Shown here: piece by piece, positions 21,745-31,860 of the stretch
Layout of the letters: every line of letters begins with the position of its first letter
How positions within the stretch are numbered: position 1 is the first letter of the stretch
Assembly (NCBI GenBank): GCA_029582265.1
Contig: CM055828.1
Location: forward strand, 9,814,402-9,878,401
Source: Zoroaster sp. YZ-2022
Lineage: Eukaryota > Echinodermata > Asteroidea > Forcipulatida > Zoroasteridae
Direction of reading: 5' to 3'
DNA: 64,000 bases
Program-made: the position numbers and the translations under genes
Notes under the pieces: generated by a model
Told to the model about the DNA's origin: nothing
Seen by the model: only the letters and a program-made list of their open reading frames with translations
Databases searched by the model: none

Positions 21745-22850
21745 ATTATAGCTCATCATGCCCATGGCATTCACTATTCAGTAGCCTAGTCGTTCTGCTA
21801 AAAATACATGCTGCTCTTAACGTTACCGTTAGAATTGTTTCAAGTGGCGGTTGGGTTTGGACATTCTTTCCAAACACGCATGGACATCATGGGCGATGAT
21901 ACTGGTTAACAGGTAACGACAAAGTCGACCGTTAACGACAACTTGCAGCAAGATAGACTCGATAATCCTGTGTGCTCCAGTACGCATGGTAACGGCACGT
22001 TAATCGTTAAACGTTATAGTTAGCCCTACGTCAAGGTACGTACGTAACCCCAAAGCTACAATCCAAATATTTAACACGTTATAACGTTAGATGTGTCTAC
22101 TAAATACTAGTACCAGTACTACCACTACAACTCAAGGAAGCCAAACAACATGAACACAATTATTTGCTAATTAGTTCACTCTGTATACCAATTAACCAGC
22201 AGCTACAGACACTACATACTACTAATGTACAGCAAATACTTACAAAGCAGCAAACAAACGTCGTATTTCTGCAGAAACACATCGACAAAAACATATATCG
22301 TACACTAATAAAATCTAGGGTGCTGCCAGTTTCCGGAAGCCTGTAGTCCGCCAAATTGCCCGTTCACAAATGGGGATTTTAAAACGCCAAATTTATATTT
22401 GATGTATTTTTAGGTAATTGACCCTATGTAAAGGTATAATACATATGGATTCAATTGTTACAATTAAGATACTTAACACATCATTTGAGAATGTAAAATT
22501 TTTTATAAAATCTACTTTTAATTTCCCTTACATTATTCAATGTTCATCCCAGCGAGGTTTCACCACGGAGGCTCGGTCCGAGCGCAGCACACATCTCGAT
22601 GTGTCTCGATCAGGAAGGACAGTCTCTTCCGCAGTGTCCTCATTAAATCATATTAAATTCATCATGTAACTGAATGATCAAATAAGTCTTTGAAAACTTG
22701 AAATCAGTGTTCCTTTTGAAAGATTAACACAATTTTCAATTTAAATATAAATAAAACAAGAAGTTACAAAACAACCATAAAAGCGAACATCAAATCATAG
22801 TGTGCCACGTCACGGGTAGCATCTAAGCACATACACGTTGAACGTATTAG
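21745..22850. other. Non-coding DNA
   Basis: No gene is recognised. Overlapping frames of about 60 codons at 22160-22354 occur on both strands and have no domain. Isolated CGCCAAA words at about 22347 and 22383 resemble the cluster at 23144-23255. Confidence 0.5.
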
Positions 22851-22853
22851 AGT

Positions 22854-22955
22854 TCATCGAAATTCTTCCGGATCGTCTTCGAAATCCCAAACTTCGGCAG
22901 TCGCGGCGCGCTTTGTAACAAATCGTGTTGTGAAATACTCGACCATGCTGCTCAT
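22854..22955 (-). CDS. Possible tiny ORF or terminal exon, 33 codons
   Basis: On the minus strand the frame starts MSSMVEYFTTRFVTKRAA and ends VWDFEDDPEEFR with a stop. The amphipathic basic start and acidic, Trp-containing end look more protein-like than nearby frames. It is head to head with the ORF at 23273, about 320 bp away. I do not recognise it, and no splice sites were confirmed. It could equally be chance. Confidence 0.22.
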   Translation of the reverse strand: MSSMVEYFTTRFVTKRAATAEVWDFEDDPEEFR

Positions 22956-23143
22956 TCATAACACCCATTGTATAAGGCGTTGCACTGCGTAATCCTGAGC
23001 ATTACTGACGGCATTGTTATTAAGTTTAGTGAGTGACTGAGAACAGGCTAGCGCTGGATAAGCGATCTGTTCCGTACGCACGGCGCGCCGTGCGTTTGTG
23101 CTTACATCAGTTCACTTTATATTTTTATGTAGGCCATTTGAAA

Positions 23144-23255
23144 ACGCCAAAACGTCACGCCAAAAGCCGTTTGGCGGGTACTTTTAATTTCACCACCCGC
23201 CAAAACCAACTTAAAAACGCCAATTTGTTGTTTCTTTGGCGTGTAAAACGCCAAA
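23144..23255. promoter_or_regulatory. Cluster of seven TTGGCG sites in three palindromic pairs
   Basis: Three inverted pairs follow each other: CGCCAAA/TTTGGCG at 23158-23176, TTTGGCGGGT/ACCCGCCAAA at 23170-23204, and TTTGGCG/CGCCAAA at 23235-23255. Further CGCCAAA-type sites lie at about 23144 and 23219. TTTGGCGG fits the E2F binding consensus, and the cluster lies directly upstream of an ORF with a good start context. A promoter is the favoured reading; a small palindromic repeat is the alternative. Confidence 0.5.
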
Positions 23256-23272
23256 CTGGCAACCTGAATAAA

Positions 23273-23395
23273 ATGGCCGCGGCTGGCTACCTCAGCTCAG
23301 TCACCAATTCAGCCAGAGCGAGCCTCATCCGCCGAATGTTCTATTGGGGAAATATCTCATCTAGGGAATATTTCACAAAACATCACGGCAACTAA
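23273..23395 (+). CDS. Small ORF, 40 codons, unknown
   Basis: The frame reads MAAAGYLSSVTNSARASLIR and ends at a stop at 23395. The start context (A at -3, G at +4) is favourable. The N-terminus is rich in Ala, Ser and Arg with no acidic residues until late, which would suit a mitochondrial targeting peptide. It lies 18 bp after the TTGGCG cluster. It may be a first coding exon that runs on by splicing, but no strong donor was found before the stop. I do not recognise a family. Confidence 0.3.
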   Translation: MAAAGYLSSVTNSARASLIRRMFYWGNISSREYFTKHHGN

Positions 23396-25009
23396 ATGGT
23401 CAGTAAAATAACATATACGATTAAGAAATAGGGTTGGTTTTTAGCATTAATTTGTCACACATGATGTAATCATCGGACTTTTTACAATGCGGGTAGGTAT
23501 ACGAATGAAGTTAAAGTCATTAAACGGTACCGTAGTTCAAACTTCTAGCCAATCAAAATGCTCTATTAAAATATTGCGATGACGTTGCAGTAATTTATAT
23601 GCGCGTAAAATCAACTGTTTTGGATTAACAGCTTGGTCCAGTCGACACTAGGTGTGGCTTTTCTGACTAGCTAGCACTGAATGTGAGCACACGGCAAAAT
23701 ATTTGTTTTTAAATATTTTATTATCAACCAAGTTATTCTTCCAATGGCATGTTTATATTGGTGAGATGCTCACTACTATGAACACTACTAGAAGTAACCC
23801 AGAACAGAAATGAAATGAGGGTGTATATAGGCTACGGTAAAACCGAGTAACTGTTAGTGACGGTATTTTTTTAATATTTAAAATCATCCTTTATGTATGT
23901 TTAACATCATCCCTTTCCCCAGAGCGAGGCGATTTATTATGACAGCTGTCGAGACGTACTTTCATCATCCATTACCAGATGTTTCACTGCGGTGGTACCA
24001 GTCGAAAATTGTTACGCGCGCGCACAGCATGCAGTCAGAGTATTCATTAGATGCATGTGTCACGTGATATGCTTGCGAGAAATGGCCTCGGTGATTTAAC
24101 ACTTTCTCAATAAAATTGACAATGAGTATGAAGCAAAAATAATAAAATTTACAACTTCCGATGGATTAATAATATTCGCAAAATGTGGGATGTTAGGATG
24201 TAGGGTGTGTATAATCAAGTCTGTGTTCTTGTTTTTAAAAAGATTTAATGTAAACATATTGGGCAAAGTTGTATCAATAAATGTAATGTGATGTACACTG
24301 AGCCTGATATGCCCTGCAAGATGGCATATATAATTTGGTTACTGACGGTTGGATATACATTAACTAATATTTAGCAAAATAAATGAATATTTTTATAATT
24401 AATTATTATTATTTTGTTTCGGGGTCGGAGTGGGGTGAGGACATCCATGAGAGCGTCTTCCCTCCACCATAAAACATACATGTCTTTGTCATCCTCTGAT
24501 CGCAGACCATGACGTCACTAGACCATGTTTAAAAAAAATGTAAACCTATTAATGGTTAGAATATATTTTTCTCAATAAATACTTTCATCATAGGGCAACT
24601 TGAGTTGGTCCATGTCAATATTATGTATGTAAACCATGCTACCGAGCAATTAAGATTGTGAGTTTTAGTTTATAAAACAGCTTACGGGAAGTGACAACAT
24701 TGGTATTACCACATTATTAAACATTGACGTCAGCAGGCGTCAACCATCCTGATAAAATTGTTTTATCTGGTGTTTAATTTACACAAAAGTTGCAAATAAT
24801 TGAGTTTATTAGTCAAGGACATCCACAAGTATCGCCTTATGTATAGCGCCTCCACTGACAGGAAAGTTCTGAAATGTTTACTATCTTCAAGGTATTTGTC
24901 TCGCACTCATGTGGCTAATTGTCCAAGTCAATGATATGAAGGGTATAGAGCTACCCACTTGGTATCCTTCACTATAACACATTTAAATTGCAGAAACACT
25001 AACGTACTT
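23396..25009. other. Non-coding DNA
   Basis: AT-rich with no recognisable gene, domain or tandem repeat on either strand. Confidence 0.55.
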
Positions 25010-25315
25010 AGCTATATTCCATAGCGCGTTGGTATTTCGTCCCTCAGACCACCGGGGTCTGGGTTCGATTACCATGTGCACCCAAGATAGAACTTCGGTT
25101 TGCCGGAACTGAAATCGCTAATGCTTGGGGATCTTTATTTCCCCTACAGGTGCAGGGCCTCTTGGCTAGGAACTGTATTGCGGGACGAGACGCCAGACCA
25201 GAAGGGTCCTATATGGAAGCCAATAAAGGGACCATGTGACTAAAGCGCCAGGGATCAATCCCGACAAATCGCGCAGGCTCTCTGCGAATGCTTGGTATTC
25301 GCTGAGAAACTTTTT
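25010..25315 (+). repeat. tRNA-derived SINE, second family
   Basis: A polymerase III box A-like TAGCGCGTTGG (about 25022-25032) is followed by a box B-like GGGTTCGATTACC (25061-25073), about 30 bases apart, as in tRNA heads. The body after it (about 25090-25315) has no similarity to the (ATT)n SINE family in this window. The 3' end is not sharply defined. It is not a functional tRNA gene, because the acceptor and anticodon stems do not form a clean cloverleaf. Confidence 0.6.
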
Positions 25316-26755
25316 TCTTCACTTTTTAAACCTCCGAAGATGGAGTTCTTTGAGCTACTGACACAAGTTAGTAATACATTGTTTTACAAGAAAAAAGCCA
25401 CAGACGCCTCGAGTCTATGATATCCTAAAAGTGACCACTCCTATATCTTAGAAGGGTGCCACTGCCCAGGCTGCGTAGCTTTTGCTGGGCTGGAAAAAAA
25501 AATCTGCCATTTATCTGTGCACAAAACAACCTTTCATTGTTTACACATAAAGACCGACCCAGATCTAACCCTCTGGTAAGTGGAACCATCTGTTCAGCAT
25601 CGATGTTGTTTACGTCTGAGACAGCCAGGTGCTTGCAGAACCCCCCACCCCCAGACAGAGTGACTGGGTTAGGTTATTAATATATATATTATTTAGTATA
25701 TGGCTATTTGTTGTTTCGAATGTTATACACACAACACAGTCGTTGGCGCCATCTGGCAAGTTATTCGGTGTCACCTGGTTTGAAAATGATTATATAAAGA
25801 AGGCATGTAAGTCTTTTAGATGTAAAAATCAATGGGGGAATGCAGAGAATATAATTAAAACCCCAAGGAGTGAGCCCTTCTGTTTTTTTACAGTATGTAA
25901 ATTAGGGCGTGAAAAAGGGGGTGCTGCCAACGTCGGCTGTTGTGTATCATCTGGGGTTGAAAATAGTCCTAGACATAGCTGGGCATGTAGAAGTCATTTG
26001 ACAAAATTAATGGGGAATGCAGAGATAACCATTTTAATGTAATTAATAAAAGTGCCAGTAAATAAAGGACGGGTCAATCGTTGAGATAAAGTCATGGGTC
26101 ACCTTCGGAGGGTTAAATATATTATTTATTTTGCTTAAGACCTACCGTGGGTGGCAGGTATTATCGCGGGTACCACATACCTCCTCCCCTTATTGCTGCG
26201 GTGCGATTTTTTGTTTTGTTTTGTTTTTGGTAATCCTTTGTAAGTGATACAATTTTATACACATAATATAGTAGCTAAGACCAATAATAAATAGGCAAAC
26301 GTTCATATCAATTACAATGGATTATCATGAGAGCTTTTTGTATGTATTGTCCTCTAATAACGTGAACAAACATCAGAAACAAGTTATTTATATGACTGTT
26401 GAACATTAAAATGAACACCACGGTTTTTCCCTAGCCAAAATTTTAAACTTAAAAGGGGTCTAAAATATGAAACGATGTCCAATTGCAGCCAAAATGCTGG
26501 ATCGATTGGACTTGCTGTGCTGTGTTTCTAAGGACCTGTTCACATAGGAGTATGAATGTTTGCCCGATTTGTGAGGTCTCTGTTATCCACCATATATACT
26601 TTGTATAAAGGGAAATTTGGTCGCCGTGTCTAAAAAAAATATAAATAAAAAAAAGCGCGTCACTGAACCGATTTTGAAGCCGACCGATGGCCAGCAACCG
26701 GAGACTTTTTGGGGCCTAACGATAGGTCTCGGTAGTTTCGATATGTTAAGTCATA
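25316..26755. other. Non-coding DNA with a diverged ~180 bp spaced repeat
   Basis: Two related stretches near 25804-25858 and 25985-26040 share GCATGTA, AATGGGG and AATGCAGAGA words. A 137-codon plus frame (25629-26042) spans them but has no domain or start support. No gene is recognised. Confidence 0.45.
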
Positions 26756-26892
26756 CACTGTAAAACCGGGAACACTTGACGCGTTTATAACTAAACACAT
26801 GTGTTTATAAATCAACACTGGTGATTATAAGGTGTTTAAAATCTAAACGCTAATGTTTACCGTGTTTATATAAAAACACCAGTGTTTATAAT
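26756..26892. repeat. Palindromic GTGTTTATA-rich block, MITE-like
   Basis: After ACTGTAAAACCGGGAACAC the sequence alternates AAACAC and GTGTTTATAA words in both orientations, for example TAAACACATGTGTTTATAA at 26793-26811. This resembles short non-autonomous DNA elements. A partner end was not identified. Confidence 0.5.
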
Positions 26893-27280
26893 TCAAATAA
26901 GATTCATTCAGTTGCAAAAAGACAAAGTTAATATTTCAACTGCAAGTAAATTAGTTGTGTTACGGCAATCGAAGGGTGGTTGTCGTTGCAATCGAACGGT
27001 AATAATATTAATACACTCATTCCGATAAGCCATTATTCAGTGTAAAGATCTTTTAAAACGGACCCACATCTCTTATTTAAGTTATCTGATTAGTGTACCA
27101 AAGCCTTTTGGTAAAAGGGATGTTTATGCCAAGCTTAGTTTAGGCCTAGACCTCGGTTATGCTCCGGGAAACAATCGACACCACGGTTATCAGAACACAT
27201 AAACACTCGTGTGTCACACACAAACACATTGTGTCCTTTCTACGGTTTAACCAAACATAAAACGTAAAGCGTTTACAACA

Positions 27281-27353
27281 TTCGTAAGGTACGCTGGGTC
27301 GCATACGCAAATATACACTATTCGCAAAGTACGGCTTGGTCGCATGCGCAAAG
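27281..27353 (+). promoter_or_regulatory. Two ~31 bp direct repeats with an NRF1-like site
   Basis: TTCGTAAGGTACG plus GGGTCGCATACGCAAA (27281-27311) is repeated as TTCGCAAAGTACG plus TGGTCGCATGCGCAAAG (27321-27353). The second copy holds GCATGCGCA, close to an NRF1 core. The pair lies about 550 bp upstream of the transposase-like ORF and could be its promoter; this is inference. Confidence 0.35.
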
Positions 27354-28545
27354 ACTGTGCCACTACTTCGTGAATAGCTCGATGATCCTTTAGACTTTGA
27401 GTGACGCTTTGTTGGACATTTCAAACGCAGGTTTGTGCTATTTGGCATGTTATGGTGATAATTGTAGTTTTACTTATTGTCAATGCTATTTCTGTAAAAA
27501 GAAACGTATTTTGGGGAGGGTTAGGTTAATTTTGGTACAATTGCACAACTTTAGTAACTTTATAAGTTATGTCCGGATACTGGACACACAATATGTTTCT
27601 GTACTGTTTAGGCTCACCACCATTCTGTCCGGATATAGGGGCCTAACTGTCAAACACGAATAATTGCACTAGCAGCTGTAGGCCAACATATATTATTGTA
27701 ATGTCAGGCTACCTCAGTTTTTAACTTTTTGAGCTTGAGCCAAGGCCAGCTATGACTAAGCAGTAGGCTAGTACATTGTCACTGAGTTGCAATGTCAGAA
27801 TTGAGATGTTCTTTTTTTTTTTTTTTTACTACAAAGTCAAGGACAGATTTGTGGGTCATGTTTTCAATTCCATCCTCTGCAGCTTAATCGAAAATGATCC
27901 AAATTTCATTGTATTTTGTTCAGTTGGTAACTGTTCATATTCAAGAGTTGGGGGTATTTAAATGTCACATGTCAAGGAAGCACAGAGATGTTACTGATGG
28001 GGAGGATTTACAGGATACAGACAGTGGTGACTATGATGAAGACTTGGGACTAGCTGCAGAGGATGGAATTGAAAACTTGATCCCAGGAAGAACAGCGGTC
28101 GATTTAACACGTATCTGTAATGCTTCCTTTGCTCTGGCTCTGGAGTGCGGTCACAATATTACACATTCTTCTGTAGATGAGGTGATCCAATCAGTGTCAT
28201 TATTGATTGACCAACATGTGTCAGCTTTTAAATCACGCATTTGTGATGAGCTAAATCAACTTGGCCTTCCAGTCAATCTTCTTGATGCAGTCCCAACTCA
28301 GCACTTAATGGGCGAGTTAAGTACCAAAAAGAAACGGGATAGTTTTAATGAAAAGGAACTGCATTATTTGTTACCACAATCAAGCAAACTTGGGGAGAAA
28401 TTTGTTACAGTGAAAGGTAAATTGGTCAAGAAGGATGTTGTTGGCTATGTTGTTCCATTCATTCAGAGTCTCACTAACTTATTGCATATGCCAGAGGTAT
28501 GGAGGTTTGTTGACAATCCGCACACTACCCAATCAGAGTATATGT

Positions 28546-28550
28546 ATGAT
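28546..28550 (+). repeat. Left ATGAT target-site duplication of SINE 1
   Basis: ATGAT is repeated at 28818-28822 on the far side of the SINE. Removing the SINE and one copy restores an uninterrupted reading frame across the junction. Confidence 0.85.
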
Positions 28551-28817
28551 AATAATAATAATAATAATAATAATGTGTGGACTTATATAGCGCACGTATC
28601 CACCAACTAAGTGGTGCTCAAGGCGCATTCTTTTTTACGTGCATTACACAACATACGGGACCTACGGCTTTACGTCCCATCCGAAGGACGAAGCAATTAT
28701 GGTTAAGTACCTTGCTCAAGGACACAAGTGTCACGACCGGGGCTCGAACCCACACCCTGCTGCTGGCAACACCAGAACTTCAGTTCGGTGCGCTAGACCG
28801 CTCGGCCACGACACTCC
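28551..28817 (-). mobile_element. tRNA-derived SINE 1, antisense, inside the transposase gene
   Basis: On the minus strand the element begins with a tRNA-like head. Box A TGGCCGAGCGGTC and box B GGGTTCGAGCCCC are clear. A body with CACTTGTGTCCTTGAGCAAG follows, then GCGCCTTGAGCACCACTTAG, a TATATAAGTCCACA segment and an (ATT)n tail. Length is 267 bp. The head is of the long-variable-arm (Leu/Ser) tRNA type. It interrupts the coding sequence between codons and is flanked by ATGAT. Confidence 0.9.
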
Positions 28818-28822
28818 ATGAT
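28818..28822 (+). repeat. Right ATGAT target-site duplication of SINE 1
   Basis: Matches 28546-28550. Confidence 0.85.
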
Positions 28823-29870
28823 GTCTGTGATGGGGAATTCTTTAAATCAGATCCTCTTTTTATAAGAAACGTACCCAAAGCTTTACAAGTCATCTTAAAT
28901 ACTGATGACATTGAAATTAGAATCCTTATTAATCACATACAAAAGAAGCACAAACTGAGTATGTTCTATTATACGTTGGGTAATATTCCACCTGAATGTA
29001 GATCAAGGCTTCAGGCAATCCAGCTTCTTGGGGTTGCTAAAACCAAAGACATTCGGAAATATGGACCAGGCAAATTGTTGAAAGACTTCATCTCACAAAT
29101 GAGGGCACTGTCTTCTGGAGGTCTTGAAGCAGCAGTGAACAGGGAAAATGTACATCTTGAAGGAAAGATAGTTATGGTACCATGTGATACTTTGGCAGCC
29201 CAGTGGCTTGGGGGTTTCAAGGAAGGTGTATCATTTGCATTCAGAGGGTGCAGGTGCTGTAAAGGAACACAGCATGAAATGAAGCACAAATTTGTTGAGA
29301 GCGATCCTTCGAGATGAGGATGAGCACCGGAGAAGGTGTATCTTGCTTGATGAACATTTATCTAAAGCTGGAAGAATGTATTGGAGTAGACAGTGGGGTA
29401 TAAATAGGCCTTGCTGTTTAAATTCCTGATTTTAAAATCTGTTCTGTGTTTGTTCAGGACCCCATGCACTTATTTTTGGAAGGCATTGTCCCTCACGAGT
29501 TAAAGTACCTGTTGAATGATTTCATATACATTTCAAAGTATTTCACCCTAAAATGGCTCAATGCTATGATACTTTCTTTCCCTTACACATATCTAGAAGC
29601 AGGAGCCAAGCCAGGAGAAATTGATGAAAATCATCTGAGGGGAACTGGTCAATTGAAACAAACTTCTGCATCGACAATGACTCTAATTGTCACATTGCCA
29701 TTCATCATATCAGAGAAAGTACCCAGGGGAGAGCCTAAGTGGGTAAATTGTCTTAGACTTGTCCAAATGACCTTACTTGCTGCAAGTCCATACTGCAACT
29801 CGACCACTGCTGCACTTCTAACACAGATAATATATGAACATCATAGTAGCTTCAGGGTACTTTATCCAAT

Positions 29871-30207
29871 GGGTGTCGTATGAGCGGTCTAGCTTACCGG
29901 ATTCAAGTTCTGGTGTTAGCAACATAATGTGGGTTCGAATCACGGCCGTGACACTTGTGTCCTTGAGCAAGACACTTAATCATAATTGCTTCTCTCCACC
30001 CAGGGGTTAAATGGGTACCTGTGAAGGCAGAGTTGGTTTGCTCTATATGCGCTAGAAATGGCAGCAATTGAGCTGTATACTCCCCAGGGAGCTGAGATGG
30101 TTTCAGGAATGATTTATGAGCCTTATGAGCCTTATGAGCAGGGATAATAATATAATGCGCCTTGAGCACCACTTAGTTGGTGGATACGTGCGCTATATAA
30201 ATCCACA

Positions 30208-30243
<36 letters not shown>
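29871..30243 (+). mobile_element. tRNA-derived SINE 2, sense, inside the transposase gene
   Basis: Same family as SINE 1 in the opposite orientation: GAGCGGTCTAGC head, GTGGGTTCGAATCAC box B, GTGACACTTGTGTCCTTGAG, GCGCCTTGAGCACCACTTAG and an ATT tail ending at 30243. It is about 373 bp, longer than SINE 1, because the middle segment (about 29990-30150) differs and includes three GAGCCTTAT units. A target duplication is not certain; TCCAA (left) and TCCCAA (right) are candidates. It separates two coding blocks of the transposase. Confidence 0.88.
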
Positions 30244-30245
<2 letters not shown>

Positions 30246-30902
30246 CCAAGATGCACTACTGTTTACATCTCCCACGACAGCTTCTTCTCTATGGGCCTTT
30301 AAGGCATCATTGGTGCATGCGATTTGAAGCCAAGCATGGTTTCTTTAAGAGTAAAAAGTGGAAATGCTTCAAGAACCTTCCACTGAGTGTCAGTGTCAAA
30401 CACCAGAAGTATATGCGTTATAAGCAACTAGGATCACTTGGGCAACGAACAGAATCTTTTTTTATATTCAGGTGACATAATCAAGGAAGGAAACTCTGTT
30501 CTATTTCATGATACATACCCTGATCTTATTGACAGTATGTCTACAGCTGTGGGGATTGATGCTAGAATAGGACTTCAGGTATACAAGACTTCAAGTGCAA
30601 CCATTATTGGGCATGACTACAGAGAAGGCTGCTGTTTGGTCCTCGAATATGAAGATGATCTGCCAAAGTTTGGAATTCTTGTGGATATTTTGATTCACCA
30701 GGGAGAGAAATTGTTTGTTATTGAGCGCCAAGTCATCCAGTATTTCGATAGCCATGTCATCTCATATGTGCTAGAGTCTGCACATGAGCTAGCTATCATT
30801 CGGCACTCCCAGCTTTTTTCGAAGTGGCCTCTCAATGTGCATACTATTTCCCAAAAGACAGTGGTAATCAATAAGTATTCACATACATGTGAACGTTTGT
30901 GA

Positions 30903-31117
30903 ATATAGATCTGCATGAAAGTTTTAGAAAGCCTGGTTTTGAATGTTCATAATAAATTCAACTTACTTGTTTGAATTCACTAGGAGTTCCATTTTTCAAA
31001 TGTTTTATTTTAAATGGTAATTGACAATAAGCAAGCTACGATTAATCCACTGTCACACCAATGGCCAAACCTGTTACATTGAAGTAATTCATTTCCATTT
31101 ATCCTGGTCACAGTAAA
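30903..31117. other. Intergenic spacer between transposase-like and CIDE-N genes
   Basis: About 215 bp, AT-rich, no coding signal. AATAAA-like words (AATAAATTC at about 30951) could serve as the polyadenylation signal of the upstream gene. Confidence 0.5.
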
Positions 31118-31860
31118 ATGCCTGTTTTCAAAGTGTGGAGCCACGATAGGATTCGCAGAAAGACGATTGTGACTAACAGCTGCGATGATCTGCTGAATAA
31201 AGGTATGTTGTTTTAATTTGGAGTGTTGTTGTAGCTTCAAACTTCAAAGTGTGATTTGTTTTCCTTCCTAAGTTGCTCCATAATGCAAAATAACATGTCA
31301 AGGGAAATAACACATACAGAAATGTAAAAAAAAAAAAAAGTGTTTGCACGGAAAACATTTTGAAATTGTTGATGTGCTGTCAATTTACAGGAAAGGAGAA
31401 ATTTGGCTTTGCACCTGATGAATCACTTGCAATTGTTATGGAGGAAGATGGGACCGAAATAGATGATGACGATGCCCTTCTTGAGTTATCCAAATCCATG
31501 TTGATGCTTCTACAACCAGGACAGGTGTGGAAACCAAGATCATCACCAACGGCTACTACTGAAATGTGCTCTGGGAAGAAAGGAGATAATGATTCTTCTG
31601 TTGGTACTGCAGCTGCTAGTATACCATCAACTACAGCTGCTAGTATACCATCTGATAGTGAAAGCTCTAACTCTTGTTATCAGGACCAGGGCTGCACATC
31701 AGCCCGTGTTACATCATCAACACCCTTGCCAACCCTCAGTAGAAACATTCAACAACATCTGCAGGCTAGAACTGAGTATCAGATCTGGAGGGAAATGGTT
31801 GCTGAGACTGCACACTTCTATATTGGTAAATTTCCCAATATCAGTAGCTCATCAGAGTAC
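31118..31860 (+). CDS. CIDE-N domain protein, two exons visible, 3' part lost to the satellite
   Basis: CIDE-N domains are ubiquitin-fold interaction modules known from DNA-fragmentation factors. Exon 1 is 31118-31202 (MPVFKVWSHDRIRRKTIVTN … LLNK). The intron is 31203-31390, with GT donor AAAG/GTATG and AG acceptor TTTACAG. Exon 2 starts at 31391 in matching phase, so the split codon gives Gly. Residues about 1-78 form the CIDE-N fold, with KFGFAPDESLAIVMEEDGTE, a DDDD acidic patch and MLLQPGQVWKP. A Ser/Thr-rich linker with a duplicated AASIPS follows. It continues to RNIQQHLQARTEYQIWREMV and ISSSSEYH at about residue 185. There the 23 bp tandem array begins and a stop follows at once. Proteins of this type usually continue further, so the gene is truncated or its remainder lies beyond the array. 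Start chosen for the A at -3 and because the domain begins there. Confidence 0.82.
31203..31390 (+). other. GT-AG intron of the CIDE-N gene
   Basis: 188 bp from GTATGT to TTTACAG, with a poly-A run at about 31325-31339. Joining the flanks keeps one continuous domain, which is strong evidence for splicing. Confidence 0.82.
31613..31656 (+). repeat. Short tandem duplication in exon 2
   Basis: GCTGCTAGTATACCATC occurs twice about 24 bases apart, giving a repeated Ala-Ala-Ser-Ile-Pro-Ser in the linker after the CIDE-N domain. Confidence 0.85.

Larger units (their letters stand above)
27894..30902 (+). pseudogene. DDE-type transposase-like gene, interrupted
   Basis: The product resembles large uncharacterised transposase-domain proteins multiplied in invertebrate and fish genomes. 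A C2H2-like finger (CSVGNC … CHMSRKH) opens it at 27917-27985, split by a frameshift at a G run. An acidic linker follows, then a 238-codon open piece with LPVNLLDAVPTQH and MPEVWRFVDNPHT. Next are HKLSMFYYTLGNIPPECRS (about 28951-29007), DTLAAQWLGGFKEGVSFAFR (about 29190), a Cys pair (CRCCKG), and QDPMHLFLEGIVPHEL (about 29455), where the Asp, His and Glu are candidate catalytic positions. PKMHYCLHLPRQLLLYGPLR (30245-30305) and a final open piece to the stop at 30902 complete it. Defects: SINE insertions at 28551-28817 and 29871-30243; frameshifts near 27955, 29303, 29427 and at the T run 30459-30465. The superfamily is uncertain. Codons are otherwise well preserved, so decay is recent or partly sequencing error. 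Confidence 0.82.

Noticed and set aside
25022..25075. tRNA gene
   Set aside because: Box A and box B words are present, but the stems are not intact and a SINE body follows.
25629..26042. 137-codon plus ORF
   Set aside because: No domain is visible, it spans a diverged repeat pair, and no splice or promoter support was found.
28639..28821. 60-codon ORF
   Set aside because: It lies wholly inside SINE 1.
29397..29457. 60 bp GT-AG intron in the transposase-like gene
   Set aside because: The stretch itself reads as family-like coding sequence (GINRPCCLNS, then DFKICSVFVQ in the next frame), so a one-base frameshift explains it better than an intron.
29903..30172. 89-codon minus ORF
   Set aside because: It is antisense to SINE 2.
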